64,000 nucleotides of DNA from Geothermobacter hydrogeniphilus. Its GTDB lineage: Bacteria; Desulfobacterota; Desulfuromonadia; Desulfuromonadales; Geothermobacteraceae. The DNA is taken from positions 83,583 through 147,582 of the forward strand of contig NZ_PPFX01000004.1 of assembly GCF_002898515.1 (NCBI RefSeq). Reading direction: 5' to 3'. Position numbers and translations under genes: made by a program. The notes beneath the pieces were generated by a model. It was not told the DNA's origin. It worked only from the letters and a program-made list of their open reading frames with translations, and made no database searches. Below are positions 7,110 to 16,137 of this stretch, piece after piece (the first letter of the stretch is position 1; each line of letters opens with the position of its first letter).

Positions 7110-7805
7110 TTAATCCCCGGCAATAGATTCCCGTTGCAGTTCCGGCAGTTCCCGCTGCGCGCCGCGCAGGGCGAAGTAGTCCTGCGGGGTGTTGATGTTG
7201 TGGAAGGAGAGCCCCTGCGGGTCGATCTGTCGCCAGCTTTCTTCGGCCAGCTCGACGACCCGTACCGCCGGGAAGAAGTCGATGATCCGTCGGCCGCCGC
7301 TGCTCAGCACCGCCTCCATTGCCGGCAGGCAGCGCTTGTGATAGCGGGCGTGCAGCGGTTCGAGGCCGCATGGGTTGCGCGGGATGAGAACATCGGCCCG
7401 CGCGGCCCGGCGGCAGATGTGCCGAATCAGCTTCGGCTGCAGAAAGGGCATGTCGCAGGCGACGACGAAGATCTGCGGCTGGCGGGCGTGGTGCAGTCCG
7501 GCGTGAATGCCGGCCAGGGCTCCCCGGCCGCGATGGATGTCGGCAGCCTTGCGGCAGGGGATGTCGCGATACAACTCCGGTGAGTTGGTGACGATCAGCA
7601 CTTCCGCGAACAGGTCGGTCAGCAACTGGCAGGTGCGTTCAATGAAGCGTTTCCCCTCCAGCGGCAGCAGCGATTTGTCGCTGCCCATGCGTCGGCTTTC
7701 GCCGCCGGCGAGAATCACTCCCGTGGTGTCCGGGATAACTCCGGTGCCGGTGACCGGCGGTTGGGGGTCTGCTCGATGCTGGCGACCGGATCGTAACCTC
7801 TTCAT
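7110..7805 (-). CDS. mobA: Molybdenum cofactor guanylyltransferase MobA
   Basis: 231 residues. It attaches GMP to Mo/W-molybdopterin to form the bis-guanine-dinucleotide cofactor that formate dehydrogenase needs. The nucleotidyltransferase signature GVILAGGESRRMGSDKS is near residue 35, followed by GRGALAGIHAGL and VVACDMPFLQP. ATG 7805 has AGAGGA upstream; ATG 7823, overlapping the fdhE stop, is an alternative. Last gene of the fdh operon, so cofactor maturation is made together with its client. Confidence 0.9.
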   Translation of the reverse strand: MKRLRSGRQHRADPQPPVTGTGVIPDTTGVILAGGESRRMGSDKSLLPLEGKRFIERTCQLLTDLFAEVLIVTNSPELYRDIPCRKAADIHRGRGALAGIHAGLHHARQPQIFVVACDMPFLQPKLIRHICRRAARADVLIPRNPCGLEPLHARYHKRCLPAMEAVLSSGGRRIIDFFPAVRVVELAEESWRQIDPQGLSFHNINTPQDYFALRGAQRELPELQRESIAGD

Positions 7806-7819
7806 GGGCTGTTCCTCTC

Positions 7820-8668
7820 TCATCCGGGGGTCTCTTTCCTGCCGCGGCTGAAGCCTTCTTTCGCGGCCAGCAGGTCGAGATGCAGGGTGGCGGCGTCCTC
7901 AACTTCGAGCGGCAGTCCTTCTCCCCGTTCGCGACTGTCGACCACTTTCAGGTAGCCGCAGCACTTGCGGCATATATCGACCCTGTAGTCCGGTTCGCCC
8001 TCGGCGGTGAAGTAGGCAAGGGTCTCATGGTCACTGTTGCCGCAGTGAATGCAGGTCAGGCGATGGAACGACCAACGACTGCCGCAGAGACTGCACTGGA
8101 GTTTTTTCTTTCCCTCCTTACCGCTCAGTTCGGCAATTGCCGGCAAGCCGCCGCAGAGCGGACAGTAGCCGTGTTCCCAGTTCTCCGTCCGGCTCTCAAG
8201 TCCCTCGGCGCGGCAGCGTTCAAGGGCCGCTCCGAGGGTTGTGGTCAGACAGTATTCGAGCAGGGCCGGCTGCATGCCGATCGTTTCAGCTGTGCCGGTG
8301 ATCGGTTTCCGGTCGCGGTCGAGGGCGGCGCGCAACAGCCCTGTCAGATCGAGCCTGTCGCTCTGCAGGGTGGTTTCCAGCGCCTTCAGTTCCTCTTGCC
8401 CCTGCTGTCCGTGTTGCTGCAGGATGAGCAGCAGGTCGGCAAAGAAGGCCCGCGCCCGGTTCTCGTCGATGTTCAATGTTTCGCCGCTGAGCAGCGGGAA
8501 ACCCTGTTGCTGCCTGAGGGTTGCAGTCTCGTGGTCGATGTCGACCCGCAAAAAGTTTTCGGCGGTGGCGAACAGCTTGTAGAGTCGGGCGTAAAAACGG
8601 CAGATCTCGGCCAGCGCCGGTTTCGCGGCGGCCAGTTCTTCAAGTCGTTGCAGGCGTTTCTGCAGCAT
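7820..8668 (-). CDS. fdhE: Formate dehydrogenase accessory protein FdhE
   Basis: 282 residues from ATG 8668, which follows AGGAG; a longer open frame upstream has no support. FdhE is a cytoplasmic rubredoxin-like chaperone required for assembly of respiratory formate dehydrogenases. The C-terminal half carries the paired cysteine motifs CPLCGG, CSLCGS, CIHCGN and CRKCCGY expected of the family's metal-binding modules. It lies between fdhC and mobA. Confidence 0.9.
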   Translation of the reverse strand: MLQKRLQRLEELAAAKPALAEICRFYARLYKLFATAENFLRVDIDHETATLRQQQGFPLLSGETLNIDENRARAFFADLLLILQQHGQQGQEELKALETTLQSDRLDLTGLLRAALDRDRKPITGTAETIGMQPALLEYCLTTTLGAALERCRAEGLESRTENWEHGYCPLCGGLPAIAELSGKEGKKKLQCSLCGSRWSFHRLTCIHCGNSDHETLAYFTAEGEPDYRVDICRKCCGYLKVVDSRERGEGLPLEVEDAATLHLDLLAAKEGFSRGRKETPG

Positions 8669-8693
8669 GGAATAGCTCCTGTCGGAAAAGACC

Positions 8694-8752
8694 GCGGGGT
8701 GGACACCGCTCGCATGTTGCAACGGGCAAGCGGCGGGCAGTGCCCACCCCGC
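8694..8752 (-). other. Structured spacer between fdhC and fdhE
   Basis: Minus-strand GCGGGGTGG (8744-8752) pairs with CCACCCCGC (8694-8702), enclosing CCGCT/AGCGG. The nested hairpin lies 26 bases upstream of the fdhE start and could attenuate transcription or stabilise the structural-gene mRNA. A short U-rich CTTTTCC follows. Confidence 0.5.
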
Positions 8753-8811
8753 CGAAGCTGCGGGCCGGGGAGAGAGTTTCCGGCCAGCAGTCATGGAGGT
8801 TGGCGGTTCGT

Positions 8812-9423
8812 TCAGTTCTTGGCGACCTTCTCGAACCATTTGCCGGCATGTTTTTTCGCCCAGCTTCTGCGGACCTGGCCGTAGAGCATCCCCTCCAGGG
8901 TGCCCGGATTGCCGATGGTGGCCAGGTAGACATGGACGATCATGCCGACCATGAACAGGTTGAAGAAGATGCTGTGCAGCAGGAAGGACGCCTGGGTCAG
9001 TTCCCGGCTGTAGGCAGTCGGGTCCCAGATGACCAGTCCTGTCGCGCCCATCACCAGGGCGGCAATGACGGCGAAGATCCCGAACAGTTTCTGGCCGGCG
9101 TTGAATTTCCCCTGGGGGATCTCTTCCGCGTTGCGGGACAGGTAGCCGCCCAGCCGGGCGATCCATCTGCGGTCATCGGCATCAAAGCGGCAGACCTCCC
9201 CGGCGTGGCTGAGGAACAGCAGCACCGAACCGATCAGAAAAACGATTCCGGCCCACTTGTGGACCACGATTCCCTGTTGCGGTCCGCCGAACAGGTCGAA
9301 ATAGCCGAAGAAGGTGTGGGCGTAAAGACCCAGGCCGGACAGCACCAGCAACAGGAAGGAGATGGCAACCAGCCAGTGCAGAACGCGGCTGGCGGTGCCG
9401 AAGCGGTCAATCGTGTTGGTCAT
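8812..9423 (-). CDS. fdhC: Formate dehydrogenase cytochrome b556 (gamma) subunit
   Basis: 203 residues with four hydrophobic segments (about 14-33, 52-74, 114-135, 148-170). It is the membrane anchor that passes electrons from the FeS subunit through two b hemes to quinone. Likely heme ligands are the histidines in RVLHWLVA, IVVHKWAG and MIVHVYLA. ATG 9423 is chosen because GGAGG lies nine bases upstream; ATG 9429 overlaps the fdhB stop. It completes an FdnGHI-like complex. Confidence 0.9.
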   Translation of the reverse strand: MTNTIDRFGTASRVLHWLVAISFLLLVLSGLGLYAHTFFGYFDLFGGPQQGIVVHKWAGIVFLIGSVLLFLSHAGEVCRFDADDRRWIARLGGYLSRNAEEIPQGKFNAGQKLFGIFAVIAALVMGATGLVIWDPTAYSRELTQASFLLHSIFFNLFMVGMIVHVYLATIGNPGTLEGMLYGQVRRSWAKKHAGKWFEKVAKN

Positions 9424-9425
9424 GG

Positions 9426-10196
9426 TCATTCACCTCCCTTGCGCGGTTGATCATCTGCGTCATCCAGTTTCTTCGGCCCGATGGTGACATAATGCAGGGC
9501 CGCGACGCCGACGGCGCCCCAGAAGCCGAGAATGCCGAGCGGTTTGACGACATCCTTCCAGAAGAAGATCGAGGCCGGAATGGCCGGATTTTTCGGCAGC
9601 CGGTAGGTGCCGGGTTCATCATCAAGGACATAGAGGACTCCGAGCCCGCCGAGATCGTTCTCGCCGTAGAGCTTTTTGCCGGCCGCTTTCGCTTCCGCGA
9701 TCAACTGGTCCCGGTCGCCGAAACTGAGGGCCTGGGTTGGACAGGCCTTGGCGCAGGCGGGCAGCAGTCCGTTCTGCACCCGGTCGCTGCAGGCATGGCA
9801 CTTGGTGACCTTTTGTTTCGCGTCGTAACGCGGCACGTCGAAGGGACAGCCGCTGACGCAGTAATGGCATTCGATGCACTTCTCCCGGTTGTAGGCAACC
9901 AGTCCCTCTTTGGTGTGGTAGAGGGCGCCGGCCGAAGGGCAGACCTTGACGCAGCCGGCATCGGCGCAGTGCATGCAGCGCCGGTTGATGAACAGCCAGC
10001 GCAGGTCGTCCCCCTGCTCCTGTTCGATGAAGTGGATCTGGTTGTAGAGTAGCGGCGTCAGGTCCGGCGGATTCTCGTAGCTGCCCCTGTTGACCGTCGC
10101 TTCGGCGTCGAGTTTATTCCACTGCTTGCAGGCGACCTGGCAGCTGCGGCAGGCGGTGCAGCGGGTGGTATCGATCAGGAATGCTTTCCGTTTCAT
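9426..10196 (-). CDS. fdhB: Formate dehydrogenase iron-sulfur (beta) subunit
   Basis: 256 residues. Four [4Fe-4S] ferredoxin-type clusters are indicated by the cysteine groups CTACRSCQVAC, CMHCADAGCVKVCP, CIECHYCVSGCP and CHACSDRVQ...CAKACP. A C-terminal hydrophobic helix (about 220-240, GILGFWGAVGVAALHYV) anchors it as in FdnH. It bridges the Sec/Mo(W) catalytic subunit and cytochrome b. A GGGGGAGG site precedes ATG 10196. Confidence 0.93.
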   Translation of the reverse strand: MKRKAFLIDTTRCTACRSCQVACKQWNKLDAEATVNRGSYENPPDLTPLLYNQIHFIEQEQGDDLRWLFINRRCMHCADAGCVKVCPSAGALYHTKEGLVAYNREKCIECHYCVSGCPFDVPRYDAKQKVTKCHACSDRVQNGLLPACAKACPTQALSFGDRDQLIAEAKAAGKKLYGENDLGGLGVLYVLDDEPGTYRLPKNPAIPASIFFWKDVVKPLGILGFWGAVGVAALHYVTIGPKKLDDADDQPRKGGE

Positions 10197-10208
10197 AGTC
10201 TCCTCCCC

Positions 10209-13200
10209 CTAGCTCAGCTTTTCGACGTTGACCATGAACGCCTTGGTTTCCGGGATCATGGTATTGGCGTCGCCGGCGGTCGGGGTCAGCAGGTTGGCGC
10301 TGTCCCCGGCATTTTTGGTTTCCCAGCCGAAGCACCAGGGCAGGCCGACCTGGTGAATGGTCGCGCCCTCGATCTTGAAGGGACGGAAGCGCCTGGTGAC
10401 GATCGCCACCGCCTCGACACTGCCGCGACCCGAACTGACCTTGACCATGTCACCATGGCCGATAGCGCGGTCAGCCGCCAGTTCCGGACTCATTTCGACG
10501 AAAAGTTGCGGCTGCATTTCCAGCAGCCAGGGGGTGTTGCGGGACATAACCCCGGTCTGCCAGTGTTCGGTCACCCGGTAGGTGGTGGCGACGAACGGAT
10601 AGCGCTTGTCGTTGCTGTAGTAGACATCCTCCGGCAGCTTTTCCGCGCCTTCGTAGAATAGTTTCATGGCCGGATTGGTCCTGGTTCCCGAGAGCGGATT
10701 GTTCTTGATCGGGCTTTCCAGCGGTTCGTAATGTTCGGGGAAGGGGCCCTCCTTCATCTTGGCGCCGAAGATCGAGGCGACGCCGTCGGGGAGCATGATG
10801 AAGGATTTCCTGGTCCCCGGTTGCGAAAGCGGCTTCCAGCCGCCGTCGGGCACATCGCCCTTCCACCCGCTGCCGGTCCACCAGATGACCGGCCGCTGAC
10901 TGTTCCAGGGCACGCCGTCGGCGTTGACCGAGGCGCGGTTGTAGAGGATGCGGCGATTGACCGGCCAGCACCAGGCCCACTCGGGATAGAGGCCGATGCC
11001 GCTCGGATCCTTGTGGCTGCGGCGGGCCATGTTGTTGCCGTGGCCGTTGTAGCTCTGGCAGTAGAGCCAGTTGCCGGACGAGGTCGAACCGTCATCCTGC
11101 AGGTAGGCGAAGGAGGGGACCAGGTCGCCCTTCCTGAAAGCCTTGCCCTTGACCACCTTGTCCGTGAGGAAGTAGCCGTTGATCTCCTTGGCCACGGCAT
11201 GGATGTCGAGTTCCTGCAGCCGCCCGTCGGGCATCCTGAAGCCGTAATTCCACGAAAGTTTCAGAATCGGATCGGGGAAGGCGCCGCCCTCGTCCCGATA
11301 GCGTTTGGCCACCCGGTACTGCAGCTCGGTCATGATCTCCGAGTCGGGGCGGCTGTCGCCGAGGGGCTTGACCGCCCGGTAACGCCACTGGGCCCAGCGG
11401 CCCGAGTTGGTGATGCTTCCTTCCTTTTCGAAGGAGGCGGCCACCGGCAGGAAGAAAACCTCGGTGTCGATCTTGGCCGGATCCATGCCCGGGCCCTTCC
11501 AGAAGGACGCGGTTTCGTTGTCGAACAGGTTGACCGCCACCATCCAGTCGAGCCTGGAAAGGGCTTCACGCACCTTGTTGGCATTGCTGCCGCTGCAGGC
11601 CGGGTTCTGGCCCCAGGCGAAAAAGCCCTTGACCTGATCGCGGATCATCTTGTCGAACAGCATCAGCCAGGAGGCGTTCTGGCCGTCGTCCAGCTTCGGC
11701 AGCAACTGGTAGCCGAACTCATCCGCGGCACCCAGGCCGGTGTCGAAGTGCGCCCGCAGCAGCGAGGTGATGTACTTGCCGCGGTTGCCCCACCAGTTGG
11801 CGCTTTGCGGGTCGTTGGTGGTCGGCGTGGTCTTCTTGATGTAGGTGGTCAGGTCTTTCAGACTCGCTTTCGGGGTCGGCAGGTAGCCGGGCAGGATGTG
11901 GAACAGCAGGCAGTGGTCGGTCGAGCCCTGGACGTTCGATTCGCCGCGCAGGGCGTTGACCCCGCCGCCGGCGACGCCGATGTTGCCGAGCAGCAGCTGG
12001 ATGATGGCCATGGTGCGGATGTTCTGGGTGCCGACGGTGTGCTGGGTCCAGCCCATGGCGTACATGATGGTCGCCGCCTTGCCCGGCTTGCCGGAGGCGC
12101 CGTAGGTCCGGTAGATCTCCTCGAGCTTTTTCACCGGGGTGCCGGTGATGCCGGAGACCACTTCGGGGGTGTAGCGGGAGAAGTGCTTCTTCAGCAGTTG
12201 GAAGACGCAATTCGGATCCTGCAGGCTCGGGTCGCTCTTCGGTACGCCGTCGGCATCGCGCTGGAAGTCCCAGGTCGATTTGTCGTAGCTGCGTTTGGCG
12301 GTGTTGTAGCCGGAGAAGAGCCCGTCCAGGTCGCCCGGCATCCTGAAACGGGGGTCGACCAGGAAGGTGGCGTTGGTGTGCAGCTGCAGGTACTCCTTGT
12401 GATACAGGTCGTTGTTGAGGATGTAGTTGATCATCCCGCCCAAAAAAGCGATGTCGGTGCCGCTGCGCAGCGGGGCGTAGATATCCGCCCTGGCGCTGGT
12501 GCGGGTGAAGCGCGGATCGACGCTGAGGATCTTGGCGCCGTGTTCCTTCGCTTCGAGGACGTAATGGAAGGAAATCGGGTGGTTCTCAGCGGCATTCGAG
12601 CCCATCACCAGCACCACATCCGAGTTGCGGATGTCGATCCAGTGATTGGTCATCGCGCCGCGGCCGAACGAGGTCGCCAGACTGGCAACCGTGGCGGAGT
12701 GTCATATTCGCGCCTGGTGTTCGATGTACACCAGGCCCCAGCTGCGCAGCAGTTTCTGCAGCAGGTAACACTCCTCGTTGTCGAGGGCGGCGCTGCCGAC
12801 CGAGGCGATGGCGTCGGTACGGTTGACCACCTGTCCCTTGGAGTTTTTCTCCATGAAGGTGGCGTCACGGGTTGTCTTGATGCGCTCGGCGATCTGTTCA
12901 AGGGCCCAGTCCCAGGAAACCTTCTGCCACTGGTTAGATCCCTTGGCGCGGTACATAGGTTCGGTGACGCGCTTGTCATTGTGCCGCAGTTGGTAGATCG
13001 AGGCGCCTTTGCTGCAGAGGGTGCCGCGATTGATCGGATGATCCGGGTCGCCCTCGGTGTTGATCACCTCGCCGCCCCGGCTGTGGACGATCAGGCCGCA
13101 GCCGACCGCGCAGTAGGGGCAGATGGTGGTGGTCTCCCGGGCGTACTGGATTGCCAGGGGCTGGGCTTCGGCTTCGGCCGCCTTCAGGCCGATGCCGAGG

Positions 13201-13259
13201 ACCGATCCGGCCACCGCCCCGCCTGAAAACTTGAGAAAGCCACGTCTGTTCAGTTGCAT
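10209..13259 (-). CDS. fdhA: Selenocysteine formate dehydrogenase catalytic (alpha) subunit
   Basis: 1016 residues read through an in-frame TGA at 12704-12702 as selenocysteine 186, in the context HQARI-U-HSATVASLATSFGRG, which matches E. coli FdnG. It oxidises formate to CO2 at a Mo/W-bis-MGD centre. A twin-arginine signal (NRRGFLKF) directs folded export to the periplasm. Cysteines ICPYCAVGC...LCSKG hold a [4Fe-4S] cluster. Length is close to FdnG. A hairpin right after the TGA fits a bacterial SECIS. ORF callers split this gene into pieces of 185 and 814 residues; it is not a frameshift. The selA/B/D genes are not in the window. Confidence 0.95.
12672..12704 (-). promoter_or_regulatory. 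Selenocysteine codon and SECIS hairpin
   Basis: The TGA codon (12704-12702) is followed 11 bases later by a 7-bp stem, GGTTGCC (12690-12684) with GGCGACC (12678-12672), capped by AGTCT. Spacing and a GU-containing apical loop match the E. coli fdhF/fdnG SECIS elements that recruit SelB. Confidence 0.85.
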
Positions 13260-13368
13260 TTCGTACCTCCTTTATGCTGAGAAAAAAAGATCGCCTGCCC
13301 GCTCGCGCGGGAGGTAGATGAACGACCCATGTGCCGCCAGGCAGCGGCATGAAATAAGCTCATGGATT

Positions 13369-13384
13369 CGCAAGTTGCATACCA
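13369..13384 (-). promoter_or_regulatory. Sigma-54 promoter of the fdh operon
   Basis: The minus strand reads TGGTATGCAACTTGCG, with GG and GC separated by ten bases and a good -12 block (TTGC), as in the -24/-12 consensus TGGCACRNNNNTTGCW. Predicted start near 13357, about 98 bases before the fdhA ATG. A sigma-54 activator gene is divergently adjacent. Confidence 0.65.
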
Positions 13385-13414
13385 GTGTTTTGAAATTGTC
13401 ATAATTGCTATTGA

Positions 13415-13426
13415 AAACAGCTGTTT
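13415..13426. promoter_or_regulatory. Candidate activator-binding palindrome
   Basis: AAACAGCTGTTT is a perfect 12-bp palindrome about 60 bp upstream of the predicted sigma-54 transcription start. It could be an upstream activating site for the adjacent NtrC-type regulator. The rest of 13260-13561 is AT-rich with no other recognised element. Confidence 0.35.
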
Positions 13427-13561
13427 GCGTATTTATTCAGCAAAATTAAGTGAAATGAAGATGATTTTGATTGTATATATTTTTCCATGAACGTATCTTT
13501 TGTGGGTAGAATCTATCCATGCGGCATTTGGTATCCATTGTTTTTAAAACGGGAATTATTC

Positions 13562-14926
13562 ATGAATGGACGGGTTTATATCTGCGATGACGAAGCCGGA
13601 ATGCTGCGTTATCTGAAAAAGATGCTGGGCGCCTGGGGTGTCGAGGCGGTGACCTTTGACCGCCCCCTGGCGCTGCTGGAAGGGTTGCAGACGAACCGGC
13701 CGGGTGTCGATCTGCTGCTGCTCGATATCAAGATGGCTGAACTCGATGGTCTGGAGACCCTGCGTCGGGTCCGCGGCCGTCATCCCGACCTGCCGGTGGT
13801 GATGATGACCGGTCACGGCAGCATCGAGTCCGCGGTCGAGGCGATGCGGATGGGAGCTCAGAACTACCTGACCAAGCCTTTTCCACAGGAACAGTTGCGG
13901 GCGGTGGTCGGGCAGTGTCTGCAGCGCGGCAGGCTGCTGGCGGAAAATCGCAGTCTGAAGCAGAAGCTGCGGCAGCACCGGGATGAGCAGGTTATTTTTA
14001 AAAGTGCCGCGTTCGCCGAAGTTTACGACCTGGCGATGCGGGTCACCGGGGTTGATTCGCCGCTGCTGGTGCTGGGAGAAAGCGGCAGCGGCAAGGAGAT
14101 GATCGCCCGTGCCGTTCATCAGCACAGCCCGCGCAGCGGGGCTCCCTTTCTCGCCATCAACTGCGCGACCCTGACGGAAACCCTGCTTGAGAGCCAGCTC
14201 TTCGGCCACCGAAAAGGGGCATTCACCGGAGCGCTGCAGAATCAGCCGGGACTGTTGGCCGCGGCCGAGGGCGGCACCCTGTTTCTCGATGAAGTCGGGG
14301 AGTTGAGCCCGGCGCTGCAGGCCAAGCTGCTGCGGGTACTGCAGGCCGGAGAATACCTGCCGGTCGGCTCGACCAGCCCGCTGAAGGCCGATGTGCGTTT
14401 TATCGCCGCCACCAACAAGAACCTGGAGCAGGAAGTCGCGGCCGGGAGGTTCCGCGAGGACCTTTACTATCGTCTCAATGTGATCACTCTTGAGCTGCCG
14501 CCGTTGCGGCAGCGTCCGGAGGACATCAAACCCCTGGTAGAGCACTTCCTGATCAAGATGGCGCGCCGGATGGGGCAACCCCCCAGACAGGTTGGAGCCG
14601 AACTGCTGACCGTCCTTCAAGGCTACAGTTGGCCGGGCAACGTGCGGGAGCTGGAAAATGTCATTGAACGCTGCGTGGTGCTGACGCGCGATCCGGTCCT
14701 GACCCCCGAGCTGCTGCCGGGCAAGCTGCGATGTCCGGAATCGATTTCCTTCGCCGCCGTCCTGCCGTCCTTCAGTCTGCGGGATGCCGAAAGGCTGCAG
14801 GTCAGAAGAGCCCTGGAGGAGACCGGCTGGAACAAGAGTCGCGCCGCGCAGCTGCTCGGGGTGACGCGTAAAACCCTGGACAAGAAAATCCGTGATTTTG
14901 AACTCTCCCCGGAGCCTTCGTCATGA
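13562..14926 (+). CDS. NtrC-family sigma-54 response regulator
   Basis: 454 residues from ATG 13562. An upstream in-frame ATG at 13487 is less likely because regulator homology starts at RVYICDDEAGM. Receiver domain (1-120) with phospho-acceptor Asp in LLLLDIKM and Lys in NYLTKPFP. AAA+ domain with Walker A GESGSGKE, intact KGAFTGAL loop for sigma-54 contact, and GGTLFLDEVGEL. C-terminal Fis-type helix-turn-helix (WNKSRAAQLLGVTRKTLDKK). First gene of a three-gene operon with a binding protein and a histidine kinase, divergent from the sigma-54-dependent fdh operon it probably controls. Confidence 0.92.
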   Translation: MNGRVYICDDEAGMLRYLKKMLGAWGVEAVTFDRPLALLEGLQTNRPGVDLLLLDIKMAELDGLETLRRVRGRHPDLPVVMMTGHGSIESAVEAMRMGAQNYLTKPFPQEQLRAVVGQCLQRGRLLAENRSLKQKLRQHRDEQVIFKSAAFAEVYDLAMRVTGVDSPLLVLGESGSGKEMIARAVHQHSPRSGAPFLAINCATLTETLLESQLFGHRKGAFTGALQNQPGLLAAAEGGTLFLDEVGELSPALQAKLLRVLQAGEYLPVGSTSPLKADVRFIAATNKNLEQEVAAGRFREDLYYRLNVITLELPPLRQRPEDIKPLVEHFLIKMARRMGQPPRQVGAELLTVLQGYSWPGNVRELENVIERCVVLTRDPVLTPELLPGKLRCPESISFAAVLPSFSLRDAERLQVRRALEETGWNKSRAAQLLGVTRKTLDKKIRDFELSPEPSS

Positions 14927-16137
14927 GTCGCCGTCGCGGGGGAGGGGTGTTGTTGCTGCTCTGGCTGCTGATCATGGCGTCGCTGCCGGGTGCCGATGCC
15001 GCGGAGAAAGCCGGGGAGCTGCTGCTCGGCATGTCGACCGCCCTGAGCGGCCCGGCCGGAGAACTCGGCCGCGAGATGCGGCGCGGTGTTCTTGCCGGAA
15101 TAGCCCGTGTCAACCGCGCCGGTGGCATCAATGGTCGGCGCTTGCGGCTGATCGCTCTCGATGACGGCTATGAACCGGCGCGCACCGCACCGAACATGCA
15201 CCAGTTGCTGGAGAAGGACCGGGTGCTGGCGGTGATCGGCAATGTCGGGACACCGACCGCCATCGCCTCGTTGCCGCTGATTCGCGAGCAGCAGACACTC
15301 TTTTTTGCCCCCTTTTCCGGGGCCGGGGTGCTGCGGCGCGATCCGCCGGAGCGTTACGTGATCAACCTGCGGGCCAGTTATGCTGAAGAAATCTCCGCCA
15401 TGGTCGACGCGCTGGTTGACCGGGGTGGTCTGCGGCCGGAGCAGCTCGCCTTTTTCACCCAGCGGGACGGTTATGGCGACGCCGGTTATGTCGGCGGCTT
15501 CGCGGCGCTGAAGCGTCATGGGTTGCGCAGTGAACAGCAGGTGCTGCATGTCCGCTATCGACGCAATACCCTGGCGGTCGAAAACGCCCTCGCCGACCTG
15601 TTGCTGGCGGAGCATCCACCGTCCGCGGTGATCATGGTCGGGGCCTATGCTCCCTGCGCCAAATTCATCCGTCTGGCCCGCCGGTCGGGGCTGGATGTTC
15701 TGTTTCTCAATGTTTCCTTCGTCGGCAGCGCGGCACTGGCGCGCGAGCTCGGCGCCGACGGTGACGGGGTGGTGGTGACCCAGGTGGTTCCGCACCCGAC
15801 GGAAAGCAGCCTGCCGCTGGTGAAGGCTTACCGAACTGACCTGCGGCGGATCGATGACCTCCCGTTCAGCTTCGTCAGCCTCGAGGGGTATGCCGCGCTG
15901 CGAACGCTGCTGGCCGGCATGGAGAAGGTTTCAGGTCCCTTGACGCGCGAGACACTGATTGACGGCCTCGAACAGTTGGGAACATTCGATCTCGGCATCG
16001 GCATGCCGTTGAAGATCGACGCCCGCAATCACCAGGCCGGCCATCGGGTGTGGCCGACCCGGCTGGAAAAAGGCACTGTCGTACCGGTCAGTTGGGACCA
16101 GGTTGTTGCCGGGCTTCCCGGCCGGAGCAGGCCATGA
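14923..16137 (+). CDS. Periplasmic substrate-binding protein, sensor component
   Basis: 404 residues. A signal peptide (LLLLWLLIMASLPGADA) precedes a type I periplasmic binding fold as in branched-chain amino-acid binding proteins: LLLGMSTALSGPAGELG, RVNRAGGINGRRLRLIALDD, VIGNVGTPTA and VTQVVPHP. No ABC permease or ATPase is nearby. Its start overlaps the regulator stop and its stop overlaps the kinase start (ATGA both times). It therefore most likely presents a ligand to the kinase rather than serving transport. The ligand is unknown; formate-related or small-carboxylate sensing is a guess from the neighbouring operon. Confidence 0.85.
   Translation: MSRRRGGGVLLLLWLLIMASLPGADAAEKAGELLLGMSTALSGPAGELGREMRRGVLAGIARVNRAGGINGRRLRLIALDDGYEPARTAPNMHQLLEKDRVLAVIGNVGTPTAIASLPLIREQQTLFFAPFSGAGVLRRDPPERYVINLRASYAEEISAMVDALVDRGGLRPEQLAFFTQRDGYGDAGYVGGFAALKRHGLRSEQQVLHVRYRRNTLAVENALADLLLAEHPPSAVIMVGAYAPCAKFIRLARRSGLDVLFLNVSFVGSAALARELGADGDGVVVTQVVPHPTESSLPLVKAYRTDLRRIDDLPFSFVSLEGYAALRTLLAGMEKVSGPLTRETLIDGLEQLGTFDLGIGMPLKIDARNHQAGHRVWPTRLEKGTVVPVSWDQVVAGLPGRSRP

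Noticed and set aside
12702..12704. Premature stop or frameshift in fdhA
   Set aside because: The TGA sits in the conserved selenocysteine context with a SECIS stem; both sides stay in the same frame.
10731..13226. 831-residue plus-strand open frame opposite fdhA
   Set aside because: Antisense shadow; the opposite strand has full formate dehydrogenase homology including the Sec site.
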